From NCBI GenBank assembly GCA_002179805.1, contig NAVB01002366.1, forward strand, positions 1 to 12,601: 12,601 nt of DNA, in the 5' to 3' direction. Positions within the stretch are counted from its first letter, which is position 1, and each line of letters begins with the position of its first letter. The DNA comes from Acanthamoeba lenticulata (taxonomy: Eukaryota; Discosea; Longamoebia; Acanthamoebidae). The translations under genes were made by a program, and so were the position numbers. This document shows positions 1 to 7,627 of this stretch, in pieces. The notes under the pieces were generated by a model. That model had not been told where the DNA came from, did not search any database, and saw only the letters and a list, made by a program, of their open reading frames with translations.

Positions 1-128
1 GCTCCTTGGTCCGCTCCTTTATTCACCTATTTATATATTTATTTATTCATATTAAAATATATTATTTTTGTTTTTTTTTTCCATTTATTTACATTTCTTT
101 TCACTAACGACGTCGTTTTACCGGCCAG
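1..128 (+). other. 3' part of an intron of the ankyrin-SET gene
   Basis: This AT-rich stretch has T-runs, a branch-point-like CACTAACG near 102-109 and an acceptor CCAG at 125-128, just before the first ankyrin-coding exon. The same reading frame contains no convincing start codon leading into the ankyrin segment, so an upstream exon probably lies outside the window. The first few GC-rich bases could be the tail of that exon, but no donor can be fixed. Confidence 0.6.
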
Positions 129-2000
129 CCCGCGGAGCGTCGGTGCACATCACCAACGGCGAGAAGGAAGGCCTGCTCCACTACTGCATCAACTACAGCA
201 TGGAGGTCGTCCGGCTTCTCGTCGAGGAGGAGGGTGAGCCCCATCCCCCCTCGAGCCAGCATGAGCTTCCTCCCCCGATTGACGCGCGTTGGCCTTACGC
301 GTTCTTGTTGCGGTTGTGGTTGTAGGCGCGGATGTCAACGCACTGGACAATCAGCGGAACACGCCGCTGCATTTCTTGTGCTACCCGTCCGACCCGGGCC
401 TCACGAGCGAGGGCGTCGAGCTGGAGCCGGGCGCGCTCGAGGTTCGTGCTGGCCCTCCTCGCTCTTGCAGGGCAGCAGCTGACCTGCGCAATCGCTTCGC
501 GGGCGCAGAGGATCGAGTATCTCATCAGCCAGGGCGCCAACGTCAACCTGCGCAACAAGCAGGTGCGCGATGGTGTTGATGATGGTTACATGGATTTTGG
601 CGATGATGATGCTGACGTTCATGGCGCTGATGTTGACGGTGATGCTGTGGACGCAGTACGAAACGCCGCTGGACATGCTCGAGGACAAGCGCCTCCACAA
701 GATCGCCGATCAAGTGCGCCAGCTCGCCGAGCGATACGAGCTCCGACGAGCCAAACAACGCGCTCAGCGACGAGTCGAGCGAGATCAGGTGCAATCGTCT
801 TCGAAGCGACGCCGTCGTCGGCTGAAGAGACTCGAGAGCAGCGCGCACGACGCTTCAGAGCAAGACGATGGCGATGACTACGACCGACTGCACGAAGACG
901 AAAGCCAAGAGGTCTTCATCGCCGAGGAACACCACGTCGATGATGAAACGCAAACCCAAGCGAGGAGAAAGAAGAAGCGGCGGAGCATCGTCACGAGCGA
1001 CAACGAACACGAAAACGACGGACGAGACGAGGCAAGTACGTCATCGACAGAGGCGGCCGCGGCACCCAAGCCCGAGCCGCGCCGCGGCAAGCGCCTCATC
1101 AACCTCTTTGAGGTGTGCCCCCAGCCCTTGTCCCTTCCGGACCGATGGCCCGCCGACGTGTGTCGCTATGCCGCGACGCTGCATGACGTGCCGGGCAACG
1201 CGCAGTGGCTCGACAAGGAGGTCGACGTCGAGCGCGTCGACACCCAGCTCTATTGGATGAAGCCCAGCCGCTCGGGCGTCGAGCCATTGGTCGAGGTACG
1301 GGCCGTCCCGGCCGGGCACCCGCTCCACGGCCAGCCGACGGTCCAGCGCGGCGTGTTTGCCCTGCGCGAGATCCCGCCGGACGTCTGCCTCTGCGAGTAC
1401 ACCGGCGAGCTCGTGCCTGCGTGCGTCCTTCTCTTTCGACGTCGTCGTTGTTGTTCGCGCTCGAGCTGACCTGACAGCGGATCACAGGGAACTGTGCCCC
1501 GGCCCAGAACAGTGCTACGTCGTGGGCTACAACAGCCTTTTGGACATTGACGCCCAGCGCTTTGGCAACGAGAGCCGGTATGCTTTTTATTATTATTTAT
1601 TATTTATTTATTCATGTATTCTTTTATCAAAATTTGTGTTAATTTATTTTTATTTTAATTTTGGTTTGAGCAGATTTATCAACGACCCAAGCCACCCGTG
1701 CAAGCTCGGCGAGGTCAACGTCCAGTTTTCGGCGGTCCACTCGTTCGACGGGCCGCACGTGCTCGTCATCACCACCAGGACCATCCTCCCGGGCGAGGTG
1801 CGCCTCCATCGTCCAGTTTGCTGATCCCCTCGCCCTGTGCTGTGGTGCTGTGGCTGTGCTGATGGCTCTTCCCGGGGCTCCATGATCACGTGCAGGAGCT
1901 GCTGGTGGACTATGGTGACGCTTTCCACGTCCTCTTCTCGAACCAGCAGCAGCACAGCGAGGAGGGACTGAGCGCGGGAAGCGACACGATGCACGCCTGA
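129..2000 (+). CDS. Ankyrin-repeat SET-domain lysine methyltransferase (5' end missing)
   Basis: This is probably a nuclear protein-lysine methyltransferase. Exons are 129-233, 326-441, 509-562, 657-1420, 1488-1577, 1674-1797 and 1896-2000 (TGA). Together they encode about 451 residues in one frame, and the gene continues upstream of the window. The N-terminal part has three ankyrin repeats (GADVNALD, NTPLHFLC, QGANVNLRN, ETPLDML). The middle (about 740-1090) is highly charged and carries basic runs such as SSKRRRRRLKRLE and RRKKKRRS, which look like nuclear localisation signals. The SET domain spans about 1290-1930, with GVFALREI, CEYTGEL, RFINDP and, across the last junction, PGEELLVDYGDAF. 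In known SET enzymes these positions form the AdoMet and lysine sites. The usual Asn-His motif here reads Asn-Asp. I see no post-SET cysteine cluster, and the protein ends about 25 residues after the DYG motif. The substrate cannot be named. Exon 3 could use other acceptors, but only 509 restores a clean ankyrin repeat and a 67-nt intron. Confidence 0.85.
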
Positions 2001-2028
2001 TTGTTCGACGAGATGGCTGACGGCGACA

Positions 2029-2564
2029 TCAAACAAGGGCAAAGCGGCGGCGGACGAACAACAACGATCGCTGTTTCCCTCTCGAGCGGCATTGCCCAAA
2101 CTGCCAGGCATAGCCGCTGTGTTGAAGTAGCGGCCAAAACGATGGCCATTCTTTGAGTAAAGATCACATGCAAGAGGTTGTTCTCATGAGGGGAAGGAGT
2201 GGTGCTCGTGGTGAACGCACGGGAACCAGGAGGCGTGGGCAAATGCCTGCTTCTGTTCTCGGTAGCGGTCCTCCGCCCATCGAACGGTGATGAGGTCGAA
2301 CTGCTGACCCTGTGGATTAACGAAGTGCTGCACGAGGTGCATGTCGCCATGGTCTACCTCGTGCGTGTGGTCAGCAGGTCCGGCAAAGAGAGCCTCGAGT
2401 CTGGACGACACCGCCACCTCGGACTCGAGCTCGAACACCTCCACTGGGCCGCGCACCAGCTCCGCACCACATTGACGGCACATCAAGGCGCTCCCACGGT
2501 ACTGTGGGCAAGCCAGCAGCAACAGCACCCCCAAAGCAACCCATGTGGCGTAGTGCCCGAGCAT
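2029..2564 (-). CDS. Small secreted CULT (cereblon-type) domain protein, degenerate C-terminus
   Basis: Exons 2564-2221 and 2116-2029 are joined across a 104-nt intron (donor GTGCGT, acceptor ACAG) and encode 143 residues. Residues 1-26 look like a signal peptide: a short N-region, a hydrophobic core (VALGVLLLLA), then a small-residue cleavage region. The mature part has a zinc-type pair C29-x2-C32 (MCRQCG), HFVNPQG, and across the splice junction SWFPGYAW (112-119). This is the hallmark of the CULT domain found in cereblon (thalidomide binding), in secreted eukaryotic proteins and in bacteria. In the family this is followed by CxxCxxHxGW, which gives the second zinc pair and the third cage tryptophan. 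Here C124 is present, but its partner cysteine and the tryptophan are not, and the frame stops after RRRFALV. An in-frame 84-nt segment (2411-2328) might be a further intron that would shorten the CxxC-to-NPxG loop. The ligand is unknown. The stop codon lies 28 nt from that of the convergent SET gene. Confidence 0.75.
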
Positions 2565-3325
<761 letters not shown>

Positions 3326-3561
3326 GCTCTTTGCCACCTTTATCTGTAAATAAAAACTACCATTTTCAACTTCAAATTGTTCCAAAATCATTCCGGAAGT
3401 TACGGACAATAAGAAGAAACAAGAAGCCGGTTCGGGCCGAAGAGCGGCGTTTGCGGGAAGGTTACGTCAGGCCGACGACGGCGAAGGTGAAGATTCCTGG
3501 CAAGCCTGTTGGCCCTTAAGTTGCTTGGACGCACACCCAAGTGCTGCATCAAAACAAACAA
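3326..3561 (+). promoter_or_regulatory. ARF 3' UTR and promoter/5' leader of the riboflavin gene
   Basis: This 236-bp gap holds the ARF poly(A) signal, then GC-richer sequence leading to an A-rich start context (AAACAAACAA before ATG at 3562). A stop-free frame at about 3388-3519 has no ATG and no recognisable motif, so it is not called as a gene. There is no ATG in the leader to compete with the start codon. Confidence 0.45.
3349..3354 (+). terminator. Poly(A) signal AATAAA of the ARF gene
   Basis: A canonical AATAAA lies 24 nt after the ARF stop codon. This implies a 3' UTR of only about 40-50 nt, consistent with the tight gene spacing. Confidence 0.6.
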
Positions 3562-5454
3562 ATGGTCTACACAGGCATTGTGCAAAGGGTCGGGCTGGCG
3601 CGCTACTCGTGGCGCACGCATCAACTCGAGGTGCGCGCGCCTGGCTTCTTCGAGCGGACGACCGTGGGCGACTCCATCAGCGTCAACGGGGTGTGCCTCA
3701 CAGCGGTGACCTTCACCGATGACGCCGCCTTCTTCGGCGTAATGCAAGAGACGCGCAACCGCACGAATCTCGCCCCCACGCCTCGTAAAGATCAGGATAA
3801 TGGAGAGGAAGACGAGTGGCATGAGGTCAATTTGGAGCTGTCTCTTCTACTTGGCCAACAAGTTGGCGGCCACTTCGTGTCGGGCCACGTCGACACTGTG
3901 GCTCCCATCGCCGAAGTAGTGCCCAACGCGGATGGCTCTCGCGACATTTGGATCGATCTCGCCCGCCGCCGAGTACGCGACGTGCCACCCGCCACTGCTT
4001 CTTCATCTACTTCGGAACCTGCATCTTCGTCCACAACCGCCAGCGTACTCGAGGAACCGCAAAAGCACCAGCGTCTGCCCGTCGTGCACAAGGGCTCAAT
4101 TTGCATAGATGGCGTTAGCCTGACCGTGGCCGAATGGCGCGAAGACGAGGAGCGATTCAAAGTGTGCCTCATTCCCCACACGCAGGCCGTCACAACCCTT
4201 GGCAAGCGGGAGGCTGGCGACGAAGTCAACATTGAATTCGATCGATCGCTACGTCGTCTCGCGGGCGCCGAGACCTGGGCCTGGACAGCCGAGTCGGCCG
4301 AGGACACAGCAGCGCGCGTACGGGAGCAGGACGAGGCCTACATGCGCCAGGCCATCGCGCTGGGCGAGAAGGGCCGCTACACGGCACCACCCAACCCATG
4401 GGTGGCGTGCCTCATCGTCAAGGACGGGCGGGTCCTCGGCCGTGGCTTCCATGCCAAGGCCGGCACGGCCCACGCCGAGGTCAAGGCCATCGAGAACGCC
4501 CAGGCCAACGGCGCCACGGCGGCCGACCTGCGCGGTAGCACCTTCTACGTGACCCTCGAGCCGTGCCACCACACCGGCCGCACCCCGCCTTGCGACCGCC
4601 GCCTGGTCGAGGTCGGCGCCGCCCGCGTGGTGATCGCCTTTGTGGACCCGGACGACCGCGTCAACGGCCGCGGCATCGAGCTCCTGCGCGAGGCCGGGAT
4701 CGAGGTCGTCGTCGGCGTTTGCGAGGCCGAGGCCCGGCAGTCGCTGCTCCCTTTTGTCCACCAGCGCTCGACGGGCCGGCCCTACGTCGTGATCAAGGCC
4801 GCGATGAGCCTCGACGGCCGCATCGCCTGCCCCGACGGCTCCTCCCAGTGGATCACCGGCGAGGCCGCCCGGCAGGACGGCCACCGCCTGCGCGCCGCCT
4901 CGCAGGCCATCGTCGTCGGAGCCAACACGGCGCTGAGCGACCGCCCGCGACTCAACGTGCGCGGCGTCGCCGGGGCCGAGGCCCAGACGCCGCCCCTCCG
5001 GGTCGTGCTCGACTCGACCGGCCGCGTGCTTGACGGCCCGCTGCTCGATGTCGCGCTCGGCCCAACGCTCGTCTTCACGTCGGACCACCGCGTGCGGCCC
5101 GAGGCCGTCCGCGTGTGGGCCGACAAGGGCGTCGAGGTCGTCCGTGTGCCCGAGGGTTCCGACGGCAGCGGGCTCGACCTCGACGCCGTGCTCACGACGC
5201 TTGCCCAGCGGGGAGTCCTCCAGGTGCTGATTGAGGGCGGCGGGAAGCTGCAGAGCCGCTTCCTGGCCGAGGACCGCGTGGACCGCGCCGTCCTCTACTA
5301 TGGGCCTCGCTTCCTCGGCTCCGGTGGGTTGCCATGGGCGCAGGAGAAGGGCCACAAGGCGGACACGATCGCGACGGTGCGCGCCTGGCAGCTCGATCGC
5401 GTACAGCAGTTTGGCAACGACGTGTGCCTCGAATACGTCAGGCCTCCCAACTAA
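3562..5454 (+). CDS. Fused riboflavin synthase (RibE) - RibD deaminase/reductase
   Basis: One reading frame carries three activities of riboflavin synthesis: pyrimidine deaminase and reductase (both RibD) and the last step, riboflavin synthase. The continuous reading is 630 residues; removing a probable 99-nt intron gives 597. Residues 1-230 hold two lumazine-binding barrels (MVYTGIV, SISVNGVCLT, GGHFVSGHVD; then KGSICIDGVSLTV and IPHTQAVTTLGK). Residues about 255-395 are the CMP/dCMP-type deaminase with zinc motifs HAEVKA (304-309) and PCHHTGRTPPC (334-344). Residues about 405-625 are the reductase (RPYVVIKAAMSLDGRIA, SQWITG, RVVLDS, VLIEGGG, GPRFLG). Catalytic residues look intact, apart from a Gly-to-Ala change in NPWVAC, where RibD usually has NPxVGC. 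Deamination by a RibD-type protein points to the bacterial/plant order of the pathway rather than the fungal one. By eye, the RibE part uses A/T-ending codons clearly more often than the RibD part, so the halves may have different histories. The start at 3562 gives the conserved N-terminal (F/Y)TGIV. No transit peptide is evident. Confidence 0.95.
   Translation: MVYTGIVQRVGLARYSWRTHQLEVRAPGFFERTTVGDSISVNGVCLTAVTFTDDAAFFGVMQETRNRTNLAPTPRKDQDNGEEDEWHEVNLELSLLLGQQVGGHFVSGHVDTVAPIAEVVPNADGSRDIWIDLARRRVRDVPPATASSSTSEPASSSTTASVLEEPQKHQRLPVVHKGSICIDGVSLTVAEWREDEERFKVCLIPHTQAVTTLGKREAGDEVNIEFDRSLRRLAGAETWAWTAESAEDTAARVREQDEAYMRQAIALGEKGRYTAPPNPWVACLIVKDGRVLGRGFHAKAGTAHAEVKAIENAQANGATAADLRGSTFYVTLEPCHHTGRTPPCDRRLVEVGAARVVIAFVDPDDRVNGRGIELLREAGIEVVVGVCEAEARQSLLPFVHQRSTGRPYVVIKAAMSLDGRIACPDGSSQWITGEAARQDGHRLRAASQAIVVGANTALSDRPRLNVRGVAGAEAQTPPLRVVLDSTGRVLDGPLLDVALGPTLVFTSDHRVRPEAVRVWADKGVEVVRVPEGSDGSGLDLDAVLTTLAQRGVLQVLIEGGGKLQSRFLAEDRVDRAVLYYGPRFLGSGGLPWAQEKGHKADTIATVRAWQLDRVQQFGNDVCLEYVRPPN
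3973..4071 (+). other. Probable stop-free in-frame intron in the riboflavin gene
   Basis: The 99-nt segment starts GTACGC, the donor form used several times in this window, and ends ACCAG. Read as protein it gives a Ser/Thr-rich insertion of 33 residues in the second lumazine-binding barrel. Removing it joins DIWIDLARR to RLPVVHKGS and restores the usual riboflavin synthase spacing. It lacks the CTGAC/CTAAC branch motif seen in several other introns here, so some doubt remains. Confidence 0.6.
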
Positions 5455-5587
5455 AAATGCATTTGTGATTATTTCGAAAAAAATGATTAAATATTATGTA
5501 ATTGCTTCACTTGAATTAAAAATAAATAAAAATAAATTCTAAACGCACAAGCTCTTGTGTACAAGAAAAAAAGGACTGTGGTGAAGC
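5455..5587. terminator. Convergent 3' region of riboflavin and CRAL-TRIO genes
   Basis: The 133-nt gap between two facing stop codons is AT-rich on the riboflavin side and has three overlapping AATAAA signals on the plus strand (5521-5526, 5525-5530, 5531-5536). Next to them are overlapping short palindromes around 5546-5564 (CACAAG-CT-CTTGTG and CTTGT-GT-ACAAG). No obvious minus-strand AATAAA is present in the gap. The two 3' UTRs probably overlap. Confidence 0.5.
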
Positions 5588-6872
5588 TCAAGATGAAGCC
5601 TTGTCCTCCTTTTCTTCGCTTTCGTCCTCGCTGTCATGGGCGGGATCGTAGGCGTACTTGAAGTCGGAGGTGCCGCCGTGCTCGGGCAGCAGGCAGTCCT
5701 CGTCGAAGAGTTGTCGCAACTGCTCCTTCCCGTCGCCCGACAGCAGTTGAACCTGAACAAACCATCATGGTGAGAAATTGCTTATTAAAAATAGGAATAA
5801 TAAAATATGAATAACATAAATAAACAATAAAAACAATAAAAACAATAAAAACAATAAAAATTTACTTGTAAACTGGTGGTGGGGTGATGGAGTGTGCCTT
5901 GGCCATGGTCTGCTTGGTCATGACGGCGTAGAGCAGCTTCATGAGGGTGCTGACGAGCCACGGCGTGTTGATCAAGTAGGCCGCGCCGAGCAGCTCCGGG
6001 TAGATTGCCTGGAGGCAGGACAGCTTGCGGATGGCCTCCACGTCCATGTTCTTCGTGAAGGAATAGTCCTTCATGTCGTAGATCAACACATACTGCGACG
6101 GCCCGCCCTCTTTCGACAACCTGCCGCGGGAGACAACGCGTCAATCTGAGACCAGAGGTCCTGTGGTGTCAACAAGAGGAGGCGTTGTTACATGCGCTGA
6201 GCCTTCTCGAGGACGTAGACGCAAGCCTTGAAGGTGGTGTCCAGGTCGGTCTTGCCGGGGAAGTGAAGCCGCGGGTAGATGATGATACACGGCCGCCCCT
6301 GCTTGTCGTGCTTGTGCCAAAACGCCACGCCTGTGGTGATCCATGGTGGTGTGTGTTAACGGCCACGTTCCCCCTGCTTTCTTCTTCTTCTTCTTCTTGT
6401 TCCACATGCACGCACGCACCAGACTGCAGGAAGGACTCAAACTCGGGCTTGCGGAGGCGCATCTTCTCCGGCTGGTGCTCCGCTCGCCATTCCTGGACGA
6501 GGGCGAGAGTCAGGTGATGCGCACATCGCGCACCAAGTAGCGGCATGTGGGGACGTACGATGGTGGTCTTCAGGATGGCCTTGGACTCGTCGAGGCTGGC
6601 CCGGGCCCGAATGTAGCGCACGAGCGCGAGGTCGTTCATGCCCTTGACCAGCTCGCTGTCGGGGAAGGCCTCCCGCAGAGCCGCGATAGCCTGTCCACCC
6701 CGCCAACCAATAAGCGTTAATTTTACATGGCGCCACCTCAGCCCCGAGAACTGGTGGCAAAATTCAAATTAAATGAACGCAAAAAACACGTTAAAAATAA
6801 ATAAATATGGCGCACCTCCTCTTCTTGAGGGGTTATGACAGCGTATTTGTTTGTCGGGGTGCTGCTTTCCAT
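5588..6872 (-). CDS. CRAL-TRIO (Sec14-like) lipid-transfer protein
   Basis: Six exons (6872-6816, 6690-6559, 6492-6420, 6330-6192, 6120-5874, 5752-5588) encode 270 residues. Sec14-like proteins carry phosphoinositides or other small lipids between membranes. An N-terminal CRAL-TRIO-N helix bundle (about 17-87) has LALVRYIRARASLDESKAIL and EWRAEHQPEK. The lipid-binding domain (about 89-243) has FWHKHDKQGRP, YVLIYDM (144-150), YPELLGAAYLINTPW (174-188) and LPEHGG (239-244 region). A short acidic tail (DSEDESEEKEDKASS) ends the protein, with no membrane anchor or extra domain. Introns are 63-125 nt, and all but the last have ordinary donors. The last intron needs a weak donor GTTTAC at 5873. The stronger GTAAAT 9 nt further on would shift into an unrelated frame and lose LPEHGG. 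The start (ATGGAAAGC) lies only 56 bp from the start of the divergent membrane-protein gene. The lipid ligand cannot be told from the sequence. Confidence 0.9.
5825..5860. repeat. Four tandem copies of a 9-bp unit (CAATAAAAA)
   Basis: Four exact copies lie inside the last intron of the CRAL-TRIO gene. On the coding strand they read as a T-rich tract. They may be slippage-prone, and no function is implied. Confidence 0.85.
6381..6398. repeat. (CTT)6 microsatellite
   Basis: Six CTT units lie in the third CRAL-TRIO intron (6331-6419). They read as an AAG-type purine tract on the gene's coding strand, close to the donor side. Confidence 0.8.
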
Positions 6873-6928
6873 CTTCTTCTTATGGTTACGATTGTTTCAG
6901 GCTGGCCTTCTGGTGCTCTGTTTGGGTA
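6873..6928. promoter_or_regulatory. Very short (56 bp) bidirectional promoter/leader
   Basis: Only 56 bp lie between the start codons of the CRAL-TRIO gene (-) and the membrane-protein gene (+). No clear TATA box or CCAAT box is visible. If both start codons are right, either the promoters overlap or the transcription start sites lie inside the neighbouring gene. Confidence 0.5.
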
Positions 6929-7414
6929 ATGACGAGCGTCGAGACAGCGAAAAACGACCTTGGCGGCCACGACTTCTCTCCGGTCGGTTTTTTTTGAGTT
7001 TTGGCGCTTTTGTGAACACGACTTCCTTCGGATTTTCCCTGCCAACAGGAAAAAGAAAATGTCCAAAATTTGTCGACCACCACCACGGGCACAAGAGAAA
7101 TTACACACCACGCAAGCACGCAACTCCTCGAAACAACACGCAACAGCCTGCAATGTGCCACGGTGGCGAAGAACATCCTCAAGGGTGTCGGCGGAACAGT
7201 CCTTCTATGTGCCGTCGGCTTGATCATCGGCACGCTGGTGGGTTCTCACTACATTAGTGGAGTTGGAGAATTTCCTCCAGCCAACGTACTCGCGGGAGGT
7301 GTGCTCGGCTTAGTGCTGAGTGCTGGCGTGTCGCTGTACTTCTTCCGTTGGTACAGTGTTGGCCTGTTTCTTGTCATCTACCTCGCACTCTGCGTACCAG
7401 AGGTCTTGCGTTGA
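6929..7414 (+). CDS. Small three-helix membrane protein of unknown family
   Basis: Two exons, 6929-6982 and 7049-7414, are joined across a pyrimidine-rich 66-nt intron (donor GTCGGT, acceptor CCAACAG) and give 139 residues. The model is chosen because the hydrophobic frame has no ATG of its own, and this upstream exon joins it in phase and supplies one. Residues 1-60 are polar and Ser/Thr-rich (LSTTTTGTREIT). Three hydrophobic segments follow: about 65-83 with regularly spaced glycines (GGTVLLCAVGLIIGTLVG), 98-117 (VLAGGVLGLVLSAGVSLYFF) and 120-134 (YSVGLFLVIYLALCV). The tail is short. The glycine spacing suggests tightly packed helices. I do not recognise the family. The cellular membrane is unknown and there is no cleavable signal peptide. 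The hydrophobic second exon is well supported; the first exon is an inference. Confidence 0.65.
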
Positions 7415-7627
7415 CTTTCTATTCATTGAAACAACTGTTGTGCTGGTAAACTTTAACAAAAACTGAGCACCCACCTCCTTGTTCCGGCTACCTGGTCCAT
7501 CACGTCCAAAGAGCTTGTCCTGCTTACTTCAACGTTGGTTGTCCACCATCTCAGGTTGGTAACAGACGCGTAGCAGCGCACGAGGGGCCAAGTACGACGT
7601 AGAAGGCGGCTCTTTCTTTACCTCCTC
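7415..7627. other. Convergent 3' intergenic region
   Basis: This 213-bp gap separates the facing stops of the membrane-protein and Tls1 genes. It is of mixed composition, has no AATAAA on either strand that I can see, and has no coding frame with recognisable motifs. It probably holds both 3' UTRs. Confidence 0.5.

Noticed and set aside
471..508. Alternative acceptors at 470 and 475 for the third ankyrin-SET exon shown
   Set aside because: The first breaks the frame and the second leaves a 34-nt intron. Only the acceptor at 508 gives an ankyrin repeat in frame and a normal intron length.
3388..3519. Stop-free basic frame between ARF and the riboflavin gene
   Set aside because: It has no ATG, no splice support and no motif. 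It is more likely promoter or leader.
3541..3561. GTG at 3541 as the start of the riboflavin enzyme
   Set aside because: A nuclear gene should use ATG. The ATG at 3562 gives the conserved N-terminus of riboflavin synthase and has a good context.
4249..5355. Long open frame of 368 codons on the minus strand opposite the riboflavin gene
   Set aside because: It is a by-product of G/C-ending codons in RibD. It has no recognisable domain and low-complexity Ala/Gly/Asp content, while the plus strand has clear catalytic motifs.
5539..5760. Alternative cysteine/threonine-rich C-terminus for the CRAL-TRIO gene via donor GTAAAT
   Set aside because: It loses the conserved LPEHGG end and acidic tail. 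It is kept only as a possible splice variant.
7070..7414. TTG at 7070 as the start of the membrane protein
   Set aside because: Non-ATG starts are unlikely. An in-phase upstream exon with ATG and a good intron explains the frame.
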